Shown: piece after piece, positions 1 through 12,622 of the stretch
How the letters are laid out: each line of letters opens with the position of its first letter
How positions within the stretch are numbered: the first letter of the stretch is position 1
NCBI RefSeq assembly: GCF_000327385.1
Contig: NW_008709259.1
Location: forward strand, 2,260,909 to 2,324,908
DNA length: 64,000 bases
Source: Lottia gigantea
Taxonomy: Eukaryota; Mollusca; Gastropoda; Lottiidae
Direction of reading: 5' to 3'
The notes under the pieces: model-generated
What the model saw: only the letters and a program-made list of their open reading frames with translations
Told to the model about the DNA's origin: nothing
The model's database searches: none
Made by a program: the position numbers and the translations under genes

Positions 1-1365
1 CGTCATAACGAATGATTTGTTTTGATTGGCTGACATTTTGCAGTAGGGCCAATTTTGATTGGACAATATTTAGCTATGAAGACGTAATTCTTTCCACTTG
101 TATTACCACGGTCTCGAGGAAGTATGACGAATGGGGGCGTTGTTTGGACACGATGATATCCCCTATACTTGTATGTAATGCGATCGCCAATTGATCATAA
201 GCGGCTATTAGTCTTAAATGTCGAGAATAAGGGAAAAGGTTTTTAAGTTGGCAGAGTTGCGTAGGCTACGTTAGTAAATCGAGATTCTCTTTTAAAGGTC
301 TTCGCTCAATTAACACCATTGTAACTAATGAGTTTTAATTAAGGGAAACGAAACAGATGCTTGACATATTTGAATACAATGAAACCTTCCAATATGATCG
401 ATAATCGACTAGGAATCCAACCTTCAATTCCTGATTGTCTTGTCTCTTGTCTTCTACCAGGAATGTTCTATTGTTGAAGGTTGTTAATAATTCATAAAGA
501 TATTATTACACGGGATATTGAAACATGTCTTAGTTAAATTCAATGATAATATCCGCTATATATTGATGATCGATTACGTCTATTTATGGTGAGATATTGT
601 TACAACTCAGTGAGTTGCTTAGTCGGTTAACCGGATCATCTGCGAATGATCGACACCAAGAGTTAATACAAAAAAAAAGCTTGTGGGTTTTGGTGTCTCC
701 CAGCAACCATCAACAACGAGCCAACCGGAAGTAAAAATGCACGAAGACGCTTTCTTCCCGAATACCAATAATATGGATGGTAGATTTTCACTCATCGGGT
801 CAAATCGGTGACGTCATCGTTTTGTATCTTCATCTGAAAGTCCCCATAAATTGTAATAATTTCGTTTTATAAAAATGTAGATGCTATGTTTTTTGTAACC
901 GCTCGTGATCAACAATTAGTTGTTATCCTTGTTATTAATAACCAAAAAACTTTGTTATCCACAAAGAGGACATAAATTCAACAATCTGATAATCAAAGCG
1001 TTAGAAAAAAGGAAACGCATCTCTTGATCGCAATTTTGGTCGATATCTCCAAATCAATCAAAGTTTCCAGTTAACTCATTTATTATGCTTAGTCGACCGT
1101 GTCCACAAACAATTGATTTGGAAACAAATTGGATCTGTGTTCGATAGGATTGATAGAAAATCTATCAGTTTTCATGAAAATACATAATTGCTTACAATTG
1201 AAAGTAATGTCAATTGTTTTATTTTGTAAATATTTAATCATGAAAATATGATTATTAACAAAAAATTCTCTCTGTTAAAATATTGCTCAATATATCAATT
1301 GTAAAGCGATATAGAGATATTAAAACAGAACCTAAAAAAACATGTTGTTACTCATGAATGATAAT
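1..1365. other. Gene-free stretch
   Basis: No coding-quality frame, tRNA or clear repeat family is visible. AT-rich. The 60-codon frame at 12-194 has no recognisable content. Confidence 0.6.
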
Positions 1366-1668
1366 TGAGCGGGCACTCGAGCGGTCTTAGTCGGAGATTT
1401 TTGTTTCCCACTCGAATGTGCCCATGATTCCACGACAAGTTTATCGTGTCGACGACAGGATTTATAATATCAAACAAGTTTGATACTTGTGTCCGATAGT
1501 TTTACCGTCTGCAAGAAAGACCTTCATCATCCAATTAGATTGCTGTTCCATTCAATTGCATGCTCCGGGCTGGAGATTTTTGTCTACTTGTGTATCCGTA
1601 CCAATCGGTGGAACTCTTGACAAGACTCTGGTCGGTGACAAAAAACCACTCGTGTTCCCGCACCTTTA
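1366..1668. mobile_element. MITE family E, copy 1
   Basis: Left GAGCGGGCACTCGAGCGGTC, right CGTGTTCCCGCACCTTTAG. The sub-terminal GTCGGAGATTTTTGT is inverted as ACAAAAAACCACTCG. It shares the CATGATTCCACGACAAG and AGGATTTATAATATC words with the 6.4-kb copy in reverse order. Confidence 0.65.
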
Positions 1669-2330
1669 GCGATCTTCGGACAACTGATCTATTTCTATTT
1701 CAGCCTGCGTCCCTACTGAAGTGGGACTATTAATACTTATTCTAATGTCTACAAGTTCGGAAGGTTTATGATTATATAAACATAGCTTATCAGCCTCAGT
1801 AAGATACGTTTCCGTTAACTATCTAGCGGTTTGTGGCACGATTGCAGTGAGCAACCATTGATCTCGAGTTTACGAAAATATTTGCCATTTGTCTCTGGAT
1901 TAAATTCTACGGCTAAATCGAAAGTAAACTGTATTTGCGTTTTTCTAAAAGTATTTGTATATAAACAGCTCCGGTCTGATCTGCTTATTTTGAAAATTCT
2001 ATGAGTGTTATTGACTTTTGATATATGTGAAATCTTAAAATAAATCAAATATTTGTTCTAATCAATAATCCTGGCCTTTTGACGGCATATAAACACGGTT
2101 CCAAGTAGATAGACATAAGATTTGTTCGATTCATGTATCCAGACAGTGTTCTGAACAATGAATTCTTGATGGTTCTTGAAATACACATGAAATACTACTA
2201 ATATTGAGATCAAGTAAACAAATGCGACCTTGTCAATCGAATGGACTCTTGGTTTTAAAAGCGAAGCGAGGCTCAGACGACATAATTTTGACGTTGAAAA
2301 GCTGGCGAAAAGATCGAGTTCATGATGAGC

Positions 2331-2665
2331 TTAAAGGGACAGATGTGCCATTTTTGGGTGTTGATTTTAATCTTGAATATATGTAAATAGTCTTCAGAAT
2401 TACTAGAAACGTACAAAAAATCACATAATTCTTTTAAAATTACTTCAAACTAGAAATTTTACACACTTTTCAGTATATCACAGAGTATCTTTAATTGACA
2501 AGTCATCATTTTAACATTCAAACGCAGATAATTCTAGACACACATGGATTTGAAGGCTCAAATTTCGACAGTGAGCTGTGAACACTATTACTGATAAGCT
2601 CAGCTAAAAAATTCCAGTTTCTGAGACTTAAGTATGATTGGTCAATGGCGCAGTTGTCCCTTTAA
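2331..2665. mobile_element. MITE family B, full copy
   Basis: Starts TTAAAGGGACAGATGTGCCA and ends ATGGCGCAGTTGTCCCTTTAA, with the terminal 20 bases inverted. The interior holds the family words AATAGTCTTCAGAATTACTA, GACACACATGGATTTGAAGG and CTGTGAACACTATTACTG. TTAA at both edges. Confidence 0.8.
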
Positions 2666-3423
2666 GTAAAAATACTTACGAAACAACAGCAAGTCATAGC
2701 TGACATTTTGTAGGACGGATTTAAAGACGGCGTACTCAGGTCACAACTCCGCTTAGATCTCCGGTTTAAGTTACCCGTATCAAATTTCAGATTAAAATCT
2801 GATTTAAAGTTCGTTATTGATATTGATAAAACCAACGAAAGTGACGCCATATCAAATTGGTCCTGATGTTTCAATCTCTAATTGAAGACGATCGTCGAGT
2901 CATATTTTCATATCAAAATGTTACGGGGTTTTATAAGACTGTCATATACATTAATAAGAGAATTTGTTATTATATTCAGTTGCTTCTCAAGTTATCAAAT
3001 CCATTTCAAATATTAAAAAATGTAATACACAAATCATTTCCCTTTCTCTTAATAACAAACGAGATTTAAATGTTATCTGTCTAGCGATATATTGAAGTTA
3101 TATTAAACGACAAAGCGGTTAATTCATCTTCCATCTCCAGTTGCGAATCAAATTAAAAATTGATTTTTTACAAAAAATACTGAACAGAAAACGAAAGATG
3201 CATCTGATATGTCAATAACTTTTTATTGAATCTAAATACTGTTTAAGATTAATTCTACCATTGACACTAATATCATGTATATTAAAACAGCCCCATAAAG
3301 TATAAAGTAGGTGTCGTGATGTCAGAGCCAGTGAGGTACTTACATAACATGGTTAGGATTCGAAGGTGGGGGGGGGGGGGGGTGCCCTTTCCAAAGTGTC
3401 GGTAAAATTACTGAACCAGGCGA

Positions 3424-3870
3424 TTGATCAAAATGTCACAGGTTCGTTTTCCTAAAATATTACTGGTTGAAAAGCTTCACGAGTTCACTTTAGTCAAAAG
3501 TCACGAGTTTATTTTCCCAAAACCTTACAGGTTCATTTTCCCAAAACGTTACTTACAGGTTCATTTTCGAAAAACGTTAAAGGCTCGTTTTTCAAAACGC
3601 CACAAGTTCATTTACCTAAACGTCACAAGTTCATTTTACCTAAACGTCAAAAGTTCATTTTACCAAAACGTCACAGGTTCATTTTACCTAACGACACATG
3701 TTCATTTTCACAAAATGTCACAAGTTTATTTTCCCAAAACGTCACAAGTTCATTTTCCCAAAACGTCACAAGTTTATTTTACCAAAACGTCACAAGTTCA
3801 TTTTCCCAAAACGTCACAAGTTTATTTTTGCCAAAGCGTCAGATTTACTTCCAAATCGTGATAGGTTCCT
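3424..3870. repeat. Minisatellite, unit about 22-24 bp
   Basis: Repeats of CACAAGTTCATTTTCCCAAA plus ACGT, about 19 copies with substitutions. Two overlapping frames are open across it only because the array lacks stops. A G-run (about 17 G) lies just upstream at 3367-3383. Confidence 0.85.
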
Positions 3871-3879
3871 TTTTCTTTA

Positions 3880-5235
3880 ACAGTAAATGATGTTCCTCGA
3901 TTGGATTTGTCAAGTTGACACGATCTCTTTACGAGTTCACTCAGCTGATATTGGTAAACTGTAAATTTACTATCATCTAAATCATTGTACTGAATAGTTC
4001 AGGAAATTGTTTCACTTATTGAATGTGTTTCTCTGGTTTACGATCTGTAGAAACATTGAGAAAACCAATAAAGCGAAAAAGAGTCAGAAATTGTTCTTAT
4101 AATGGCTTCTTTTAACAGAAATATTCTAATTTCCTTAGCAATATATTAACTTTCATTGACTGTAATAAATTTCTTGACACTGTTCTCTTGTACCAACCGA
4201 TACTCTGATTGCACTAAGAGGAAGGGTTGTAGTTCATTCTTTGAGAGTGCTTTGTGACGTCATTTCATTTTCGTTTGCAAAATAATCTGTGCAAGATCAC
4301 TGATAAGTAGGATTGGTCTTTTAAGTCTCTCTTTTTCTGTTGCGAAGAGTTATAACAGTGAATTTTGGTCGTTGTCGTTTAAGATTTTCCTGCAGAAGAG
4401 TGGGGCGTGAAACTCCATTCATTTTAGACTATTACTTTAGTTCAAAAGTGTCAACAAGTGGGTCACCATTTGTTATGTAACACGTAGTGCGCTCGTATTT
4501 GTGAAAATGAAGAGTGAAATAAGGGTGGCCCAATTACCATAGGGACGGGTTGAACCACGGGCACATGCAGAAGAGTATAATCCCCTGGAGAGGTCCGACC
4601 CAATTAAGTCCACTGGGCCCCACTCATGTAGTTGAGCCACTGTGAAATAGTCATAGAAAAGCTTTCATGTCATAGATTTCATAACAGCCCCATTGTCATG
4701 TAAATAGATATCATTATTATTTTAATTTCGCATTAAGCCAAGCTCTGTCTGGGTCTCATCCATCATAATCATACTGAAAGTCTGGAAAGTGGTTATTTTG
4801 CTTGATGGATTCGTTTGGTTTTTATAGCTCTTATTTACTCCATAATGTGTACTTTTAAAAGGTTTTGGTTTTCCAAGAATTTTGCGATACAACTAGTAGA
4901 TTTATTTTTAGCTATCCGTATCAATTTTCAAAATGAGATTCGGTATCTTGTTCGTCTACCGAGAAAAATGTACCAACTTGAATAAAGACAGTTTTAAGAT
5001 CATTATTGATACCATCTATTTCAGTCATTACATATGGCAGAATAACCCAGGAACGATAGTCGTCCATCTGAATGATTCCATTTAATCATATACAAACCGG
5101 GCGTCAGAAAATCAATTTGAAAAGAACTACAGATAGCTAAGATAATAATTGAGCTAATAATGCAAATTTAGCTTTTAGTCGAATCTTGTGCATTAATCTT
5201 TACAAACTTGTTTGACAAATACTAATATACAGTTA
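3880..5235. other. Gene-free stretch
   Basis: No coding signal. 4,530-4,630 holds a GC-richer piece (GGGACGGGTTGAACCACGGG, CCACTGGGCCCCACTC) that resembles 49,440-49,500 and is probably a decayed dispersed repeat. Confidence 0.55.
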
Positions 5236-5541
5236 TTAAAGGGATTGTAAAGAGGATTTCTAAAAAAAAATTATGCTTATCGGGATAAGCATCAATTTGA
5301 ACCAGTCCAATTTTCAATCAGACGTCTGTGGTTCCTGCAATTCCACTAAAAGTGTTTTATGACGTCACTCCCGCAAAATTTTCTTGTATCACATCAGACC
5401 TTTGTATGGGTGAAGTCATAAAACACTTACTGTTAGTAGAATTGCTAGAACCACAGACGTCTGATTGAAAATAGAAATGGCGCAGGCGCAAATTGATTCA
5501 TCACATATAAAGATTAGAAAACCTCTTTGCAATCCCTTTAA
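5236..5541. mobile_element. MITE family A, near-full palindromic copy
   Basis: Starts TTAAAGGGATTGTAAAGAGG and ends with its inverse, CCTCTTTGCAATCCCTTTAA. The internal arms (CAGACGTCTGTGGTTCCTGC, and AATTGCTAGAACCACAGACG on the other side) are also inverted, so the whole element can fold on itself. There is no coding capacity. Apparent TTAA at both edges. The TTAAAGG ends recall the T2/Kolobok MITEs of Xenopus (established family; assignment here is inference). Confidence 0.8.
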
Positions 5542-5905
5542 GCACTCTCTGAGATCAGATTCGTTATAAATCAGATCTTCCAATGACGAAACAATGATAC
5601 GAGTGATTCACGGCCAACTGAGCAGAAACGTAATTTATCCTCGTGATTTATATCACTGTACATGATTATCTGATTATCCTAATGGGCTTTCATTTAACGC
5701 TATAAACCAATGTAATGAACTTCAGTCGTCACCATCATTCCTCAAATCTCTAAATTCAATAGTTAGTCAATATCGTCAAGATCTATGAAAGATTATAGTG
5801 GAAAAGCCTTATATCCACGGAAACGTTAACTTCCGGTTAGGCTGGTTTGTACGATTTTGCGGTTGGGATATCCTACTGACCCTGTAGGTATTAGCTTTTA
5901 ACCGC

Positions 5906-6212
5906 TTAAACATATTGTAAAGAAGTTTTCTAAATTTTGTTATGTTTATTGGGAACATCAATCGCTTTGCAACATTCCAATTTTCAATCAGACGTCTGTG
6001 GTACCTGCAATTCCGCTAAAACTAAGTGTTTGACATCACAAATTGCAAAATATGCTTGTATCACATAAGGCCCTTCTCGATTAGTGACGTCATCAATCAC
6101 TTAGTTTTAGTGGAATTGCAAGAACTACAGACGTCTGTTTAAAAAATTGATGCTTTCAGTGTCCCCGATACACATATTTTTTTTTAGAAAAACCTCTTTA
6201 CAATCCCTTTAA
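5906..6212. mobile_element. MITE family A, second copy
   Basis: Same organisation as the copy 360 bases upstream: TTAAACATATTGTAAAGAAG at the left, CCTCTTTACAATCCCTTTAA at the right, and CAGACGTCTGTGGTACCTGC inverted as ACTACAGACGTCTG. The diverged left end shows this copy is not a simple tandem duplicate. Confidence 0.8.
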
Positions 6213-6377
6213 GGTTGTTTTTCGGTTTCATTGAACAAGGATTTAAAGGGAGATACAAAACACATGGGTCATTCCATGTCAAGTAGACCAATTTTTGTGA
6301 AAAGACCCCCTCCATTATAGAAAAAAAACATTTATAGTACATAGTCTTAGACTAAGCAATACAAAATATTAGCTCCC

Positions 6378-6680
6378 TTAAGGTGTGGGCACACGAGCGG
6401 TCTTGGTCGGAGATTTTTGTCGCCGACAAGAGTCTTGTCACGAGTTTTGCCGGGCACAAGAGGAGACAAAAAATATCCAGCCCGTCGTTGATAATCACGA
6501 AGCATGCAATTGAAATGAAAATGAATCTGATTGGATGATGACGCTCTGTCTTGCATAAAACTGGTTTTTATATCATAAATCCTGTTGGGACGCGATAATC
6601 TTGTCGTGGAAGCATGGGCACACGCGAGATTTTTCTTAAGACTTCAATCGGTCTCCGACCGCACGTGTGCCGGCACCTTT
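6378..6680. mobile_element. MITE family E, copy 2
   Basis: TTAAGGTGTGGGCACACGAG at the left is inverted as CGTGTGCCGGCACCTTT at the right. GAATCTGATTGGATGATGAC and ATAAATCCTGTTGGGACG lie in the interior. Relatively GC-rich against the background. Confidence 0.75.
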
Positions 6681-6689
6681 CGTGACAAA

Positions 6690-8735
6690 CTTTCCGAGAT
6701 ATATGGCCGATATGAAATTACACTGTAAAAATGGAATCGTAAATTTTCGGAGTTTTCAGATCCATTTATAATACAAGTATAACGCTGAAACTCCGTAGAA
6801 GTCTTGATATTCGGACTATAAGTATCACATGATCAAAATCAAAGTTGAACATTATAAAAGGTTTCTTATTTCGACACTCGTTTAAAAACTTACACAGCAG
6901 AAAAGGAGTCAAAAACAGGAAGTGCTATCTATTTCAATCAATGCTTCTAACATGGGGTGACAAGAACACGAAACATGATGAATGAATTCCACAGAAGCAG
7001 AAATATTGATTTTCCAGAATTTGGCGCCAGGCCGTTATCCCGAGTTTCAGTATATATTAAATGAACTATGACCCCAATCTCAATCTATCAAGTTTCTATA
7101 CGAGTTTTAGACATACCATTCACAAATAACTTGATTTATCAACGACAAATATTCCATTTTTCAACGAGAAATATTTCATTTTTCAATTTTAAAGATTGAA
7201 CTTTGTCTAATTGACAAGAGTGTATGAATATCAACGTCAAAACTGACGTCTGTTCATTTCAGTGACAAAATCAAGACGTAGTTTATCTGATGTTAATAAT
7301 CTTTTATGATTAGTGAGTGTCTTAAAGTCCAGCTGAGTTTTGACCACTTCTCATTGTAAGGAACATTAAAGAATTATCCACGTTTGAAAGTTAAAAAGAG
7401 TCGTATTTTTGTGAGACACTGCAATATAAAGAAAATACATCTATAGAAAAAGAAAAAGAAATACCTAGTTTGAGAAATTTATGAAGGAATTATTCGATTT
7501 TCCAACATTTCTTGTACTTCTGAAGACTATTTACATATATAGGACCGAAATCAACCCCCCTCCCCCTCTCAACAACATCTCACGGCCTTGGCTAACATTG
7601 TTTCTCATCAGTACTAATTATTTGGAGCATTTTGGACCACACACTAACGTAGACCATGCTTGGTATCCAACCCTTGTACATTTGATGGGGACATCGTTTT
7701 CATACTAATACAATTTGGGGGAACTTGCGACTACATGTTAAAAACCACAGTTAATAAAAGACGGCAATAACCTTCGCAGTCTTTATATAAAAAATCCCGA
7801 TCTTTGAACTCTTGGTACACTTTGAGGTTCCCAATAGCCCATGCTTTGTCCAGGATGGATTGTTTCCCGATGTAGCATCTTTGATGAATTTGATCAAAGG
7901 ATACACATGGCGTTGGCCTATCCTACAAATATACTTCAATCCATTAACATCTTAAGAACGGCTTTTAAAATGATGTCAAACCTTAGAAAGACTGACACAA
8001 ACAAGAAATGGGAGGCCAATTTTCAAAGGAAACTTACACTAAAAGGTATACGCAAAAGCTTTATACGCTATCTTGAATGACCAAAGGCCCCCGACGTTGA
8101 CCTGTCTTAGAATTTTGTTTGCAATAATCAACATCTTAAGAATTGCTTTTAATTAACTGAAAGGGCTGTGAATGAACCCCCCTTGATATTTTTGTAAGCA
8201 TCTAATTGGACCTGAAAGACATTCGACTAAAATGTTCATTTTGAATTAATCACAGGCAAGTATTCACTAAAACCACGTAGTCGCCATCGATCCAGACATA
8301 TTATGATAAGATAACTTCCGTCTAGAACGCATCAGTAATTACAGGTTCCTTTGAAAAGAACACATTTAAAATCATCCAGTATCATTATTTTGGTCATACG
8401 TTATATAGAGTCGATGGGTGGGTTTGTTTTACAAACAAGCAAATAACAAATCTAGAGTATAAGAAATGTAAATGGGTCCTTACCCCAAGCGAACAATTGT
8501 TAAACGGGGAAAATTCCGGTACCCTTAACATTTTACTTTCTGATGGTAAGTTCACTGCAACTGTGATGCTAAGTGAACAAAGGCATGTGAATATGAGATA
8601 TGTTCATTGTAGCTAGTAGAATACTTGGAAGACAATATTACTTAAAATTTAGCGAATGTAAAATACCCTTATAATTATAACATAACTTTCGATCGATTTG
8701 TTAGTCTGGGATATTATGAAATGTCTATATTCAAG
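6690..8735. other. Gene-free stretch with one degraded MITE
   Basis: Apart from the family B fragment at 7.3-7.6 kb nothing is recognised. The 79-codon frame at 7841-8080 shows no homology I know, and its opposite strand is equally open. Confidence 0.55.
7325..7565. mobile_element. MITE family B, degraded internal fragment
   Basis: GAATTATCCACGTTTGAAAG, CTAGTTTGAGAAATTTATGA and CTGAAGACTATTTACATATA are family B words in reverse orientation. No termini remain; a C-rich run follows. Confidence 0.5.
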
Positions 8736-8739
8736 TTGC

Positions 8740-9086
8740 TTAAAGATGGGTTCCCTTATTTTCATTTATGAAAATAAAATTGCTAATAATTATATTAATA
8801 GAAAGTACAGGTGTTCTAATGACTTGAAAAAATACCAGTTTGTCTCTCATGTCTATAATTAATTCATAATTAACTAAATTAGAAGAGAATTACCAGCAGA
8901 ATTCCAATGAGTGACCGATCAAGAAAGGTCTTTTTTGTTTATCCAGACATTATGATTTGTTAAAATTAATTATATGCAATATAATAATATGATATGATTA
9001 AGAAAACATCACAATTCATTCGAAACATCAATTAATCAAATAGTTTGCTGAATTTGATACTAAAAAATAAGGAAACCCATCTTTAA
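8740..9086. mobile_element. MITE family C, copy 1
   Basis: Begins TTAAAGATGGGTTCCCTTAT and ends ATAAGGAAACCCATCTTTAA: terminal inverted repeats of about 20 bases with TTAA at each edge. The interior shares GTGACCGATCAAGAAAGGTC and TTATCCAGACAT with the copies at 17.6 and 52 kb, in opposite orientation. AT-rich, non-coding. Confidence 0.85.
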
Positions 9087-9234
9087 TTTTGCCATTTTAT
9101 ATTTCGTCATACGATAGTAAAATTCTTCAATCGATAACCCTAAACGTCTTGCGTTCTCTTAATATTACACTGAATGGCATGCCTTGCTCAACCAAGCATT
9201 CAATGCATCCCGATTTATCAAAATATTTATACCA

Positions 9235-9330
9235 TAACACAGTTAACAATCTATCCAAACCAAACCAAACCAACCACTATCAATCGACTACCAACAACTA
9301 ACGAGTTTGCGATATCAGCATCCACTTATT
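9235..9330. repeat. Dispersed repeat G, copy 1
   Basis: AACCAAACCAAACCAACCAC, ACTACCAACAACTAACGAGT and TTGCGATATCAGCATCC recur at 40,375-40,625. Confidence 0.6.
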
Positions 9331-9552
9331 GTCAACAATAACTTGCCATCTATCTACATACCTACCAGATATTGCCATTCTACCAATAAATCTGCTTGCT
9401 CATTGTACAAGATAACCTTTATTCTAGCCAGTTTTTGTGTCGTTATTTCACTCAAATATCCATATTTTACAAGGTTAACTTTGGTTCTCGAGGATTCGGT
9501 CTACCAGCTGGTTCTCGGCTAAAACTATTGGCATGATCTGATCCGTTCCAAT

Positions 9553-9636
9553 ACAGGTGTGTCTAACCCACGACCATCATTTCTCCGGACCGCGTATGAC
9601 GTCAAGATACCAACGCTCTAACTGAGCTACAACCTG
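9553..9636 (-). repeat. tRNA-related fragment (degraded SINE head or tRNA pseudogene)
   Basis: On the minus strand, GTTGTAGCTCAGTTAGAGCG fits the D-arm/A-box of a tRNA, and about 40 bases later GTCGTGGGTTAGACACACC sits where the T-arm/B-box should be. The central part cannot form a normal anticodon arm and the B-box is degraded, so it is not called as a functional tRNA. Confidence 0.4.
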
Positions 9637-9697
9637 TTGTCATCCAATGATTGACAAGCGAAAGTTTGAAAAAATCAACGAAACGAAAAACATGAAA

Positions 9698-10017
9698 GAG
9701 ACAAATTCCCCAATTTGATCAGTCTCAGAAATGGGAATTTTTTAAGCTAAACTAATCAGTAATATCGTACACACCTCACCGTCGAAATTTTAGCCTTCAA
9801 ATACATGTGTGTCCAGAATTATCCGCGTTTAATGTTAAAATGACGACTCGACATTGAGACTATGCCATTATAGAAAAGACGTAATATAGAAATAGAGAAT
9901 GAGATTCCTAATGTGAGATATTTTAGAAGGATATATGCGATTTTTGTATCATTTGACCATTTACATTATATTCAAGACTCAATTCAACCCCCGAAAATGC
10001 CGAATCTGTCCCTTAAA
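9698..10017. mobile_element. MITE family B, inverted copy
   Basis: Reverse orientation: CAGTCTCAGAAATGGGAATT, GCCTTCAAATACATGTGTGT and the terminus CGAATCTGTCCCTTAA match the complement of the 2.3-kb copy. Confidence 0.7.
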
Positions 10018-10019
10018 TG

Positions 10020-10895
10020 CTGCAATGTGACCAGATTGGATTCATGGTGTACTCTAAATTTCATGATATAGTTCAAAAAGGCAGTTGCGAAATTTGTTGA
10101 TCAAGGAAATAAATGTCAACTAGCGAAGTTAAGGACACTTATCTGTCTCTTTTAGAAGTTCAGTGAGCAAGCAAACGAGATGTCTGTTATACTTGAATTG
10201 CGAAACATTACAAATGGTTGTTTCTAATTGGTACCTTCACACTCCTCCTGAAATCAGTGACCGGGAAGTCATGTTGTTGTTGACGCTGATGGTAGGAAGT
10301 GGGCATAGTTCAAATGAGGCAAAGGTTAGGAGGGATTTAAAGTACATTATTAAAATCAAGACACTTCTAATTTTGGTCCTCGTTCCAATAGCTAGGCATT
10401 TGCCTCCATTACGCTTCGCCAATGCAATTTTATAAATACTGTAGCAATTGGTGGTAGTTAGCAGGGACACTTGGTGTCATTTTGCGTCATGGATTTGCAA
10501 AATTAACTTTGGAAAATGAACACATAACTTTGGAACTGGTATATCAAAATCTTTTTGAGAAATTTGCACATGTCTATAATAAGAAATGATAATTGATATG
10601 TATAAATTTTATTCATTCATAATATTGTACACATACAAACATTTTTTATACAAAATAAACACAATTATGTTCTAAAGAATCTTCCTATATACAGAACTCT
10701 TCTCATATACCGACAGTTTTTGTCGAAACAATATTAAAGGCCGTGAACGGAACCTAAAATTTTCGATTTTGAATTCTTGACATGTTTGAAACTTTTTAAC
10801 ATTCAAATGCTGATTCGGAATCCGAAACACATATGCGTCACAGGTTAAAAAACTTCGTTATATAAAATCCGTTTTCAGTAATCTTATATTCAACG
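10020..10895. other. 3' flank of GEMIN8
   Basis: Probable 3' UTR and poly(A) site on the minus strand (AATAAAAT at about 10,607). The 90- and 77-codon frames at 10.2-10.5 kb overlap on opposite strands and are not convincing. Confidence 0.5.
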
Positions 10896-10899
10896 GATT

Positions 10900-11781
10900 T
10901 CACGTATCAGCAAAGACGATTCGTAACGGAATATTTGGCCATACTTTGGGTTGTTTCACATCAAGGTTTCTATCGTAAGACATTTTGAGAGCAGTTTCCA
11001 TGCCATGTATCATAGCGGCACCTTTACCATACAATAATTTCATTTCGGCAGTTCTTCGCACTCCGGGACGTTCCTTAGGGGGTTCTACTGTCCTAAATGG
11101 CTTGTGAGCGTCCTCAATGTTGACCATTTCAGTAGCCTTCCCATTTTGGTTATCTTTAGAGTCTCTGTCCTTTCTGTGCTGTTGTGACTTGGCGAAAAAT
11201 TCCAGCATTTCGTCTGTGATTTCCATCTCATATTCTTCTGTTTCAACCAATTCATCTCCTAGGGCATCAGCCTCTACGCTCATCGGTTCCTCTGCATTTC
11301 CATGCGGCTTTTCTTCCTGTGTGCTGGAACGATCCGTATTCGACGGAGACAGATCGACGCGCAATTTTCTCGATCTCTGTTTTTGTAGTCGCCGTTTTCT
11401 TTTCTTTTTCGATTTAGGTCTGTTAGGCGCTGAATTATTCGCGGTATGTGCCGAATATCGATGCTGAAGATTGTGGTATACTTGAAGATGTTTGCCATAC
11501 CACGTCATAACTCTTCGGTAATGTTTCCAATATCGGTCAAAGCAGCTTGCCGTATACCAATACTGTGACGTCATATCAGGTACTTCTCGCCCTTTGACTT
11601 TCGTAGATCTGGACGGTTCATTTGTTGAGGATTCTGTGTTAGAAGACGTAACTACTGAGTCGGAATTCAGCTGATCTTCGGATATTTCACATTGTGTTTC
11701 TGTGACGCAAGTAAATTCGGATTCGGAATCCAAACTTGTGTCCGCAGAAGTTGAGTTTGATTCAAGTTCACAGTCGGCCAT
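10900..11781 (-). CDS. GEMIN8: Gem-associated protein 8 (SMN complex subunit), single exon
   Basis: A 293-residue open frame from ATG (11781) to a stop at 10900, with no intron needed. GEMIN8 is a subunit of the SMN complex, which loads Sm rings onto spliceosomal snRNAs in the cytoplasm and in nuclear gems/Cajal bodies; it bridges Gemin6/7 and unrip to SMN. Two blocks match my memory of vertebrate GEMIN8. Residues 74-103 hold the aromatic motif YWYTASCFDRYWKHYRRVM. The C-terminus (residues 237-288) holds ERPGVRRTAEMKLLYG, then ALKMSYDR and KQPKVWPNIPL, the signature tail of the family. Residues 185-207 (EMEITDEMLEFFAKSQQHRK) match the acidic/helical segment before that tail. A lysine/arginine-rich stretch at 119-141 looks like a nuclear localisation signal. 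The first 60 residues are Ser/Thr/acidic and low complexity. The protein is slightly longer than the vertebrate one. A plausible AATAAA lies about 290 bases past the stop on this strand. The identity is an inference from motifs and is fairly secure. Confidence 0.85.
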   Translation of the reverse strand: MADCELESNSTSADTSLDSESEFTCVTETQCEISEDQLNSDSVVTSSNTESSTNEPSRSTKVKGREVPDMTSQYWYTASCFDRYWKHYRRVMTWYGKHLQVYHNLQHRYSAHTANNSAPNRPKSKKKRKRRLQKQRSRKLRVDLSPSNTDRSSTQEEKPHGNAEEPMSVEADALGDELVETEEYEMEITDEMLEFFAKSQQHRKDRDSKDNQNGKATEMVNIEDAHKPFRTVEPPKERPGVRRTAEMKLLYGKGAAMIHGMETALKMSYDRNLDVKQPKVWPNIPLRIVFADT

Positions 11782-12620
11782 TATAAAAGCAAGTCTGTCG
11801 TTCGTTTTAGAACATTCAAGCTATAGAGCACGATAATACTATTAACATACTACGCACGCCTGTGTAATAATACTACATACACGCTTCGATAGTAGAGACA
11901 GCTAACTATTACCATTAGCCTAGTTATAAACACCCAAAGTACACTAATACCTATACCAGCTAACTAGTTGCTTTGTATACTATTCACACTGCCCAATAAA
12001 ACACTACGCTCGTCGTATTTTCTCGCAAAATGTAGACAAAAACTAATAAAATAGGATAAAATGATAACCGGATGTTATGTTCATTCATGTGACTGAGCAT
12101 GCGCAGTAGGTTCAATGACAGGCGTTCGTTTACTTCAGTGTACTAAAACGTTTTGAATTCGTTTTGTAATTTAGGTGTCTTAGTTTTTTAATAACAGTCT
12201 TATTACTAACCCAAAAGAACTAAAGTGAATTGTTTTAGTGAGAAAAAAGGGTTACAATTTAATAAGTATTATAGGCCATTTATAAACCAATTACAGTGAA
12301 GGCTTTTAGACAGTCTCTCGATTGTATTGGACAAAAAACGAATTGACGTTTAACTTTTCTTCCAATTTTAAATTGTTATGTTCACGTAAAGTACAGATAT
12401 GTCACTATTAAGAAACTAATATAGAACGGTGTCGACAGTTCAAGACATTAACACAATTCTAATAAAATTTCGTGAAGGTAAATGATATAGTGAAATTAGT
12501 TTACATAAGCCTGACATAGTTTTTATTGAACGCTTTCAACTCAACTCGGGGTAGTTATATACTAATTTACTATTATAGTCTTCAACAACAAAATTAATGG
12601 ATAATGTAAGGATGAATTTA
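11782..12620. other. 5' flank of GEMIN8
   Basis: Presumed promoter and 5' UTR. TATAAAA occurs 3 bases upstream of the ATG on the minus strand, too close to be a TATA box for this start. No other element is recognised. Confidence 0.4.
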
Positions 12621-12622
12621 TT

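Noticed and set aside
3424-3861. 145-codon frame with repeated FPKTSQVHF-like units
   Set aside because: A translation of the minisatellite; a second frame is also open. No start context or flanking exon supports a protein.
9553-9636. Functional tRNA gene
   Set aside because: The A-box is good, but there is no proper anticodon arm and the B-box is degraded.
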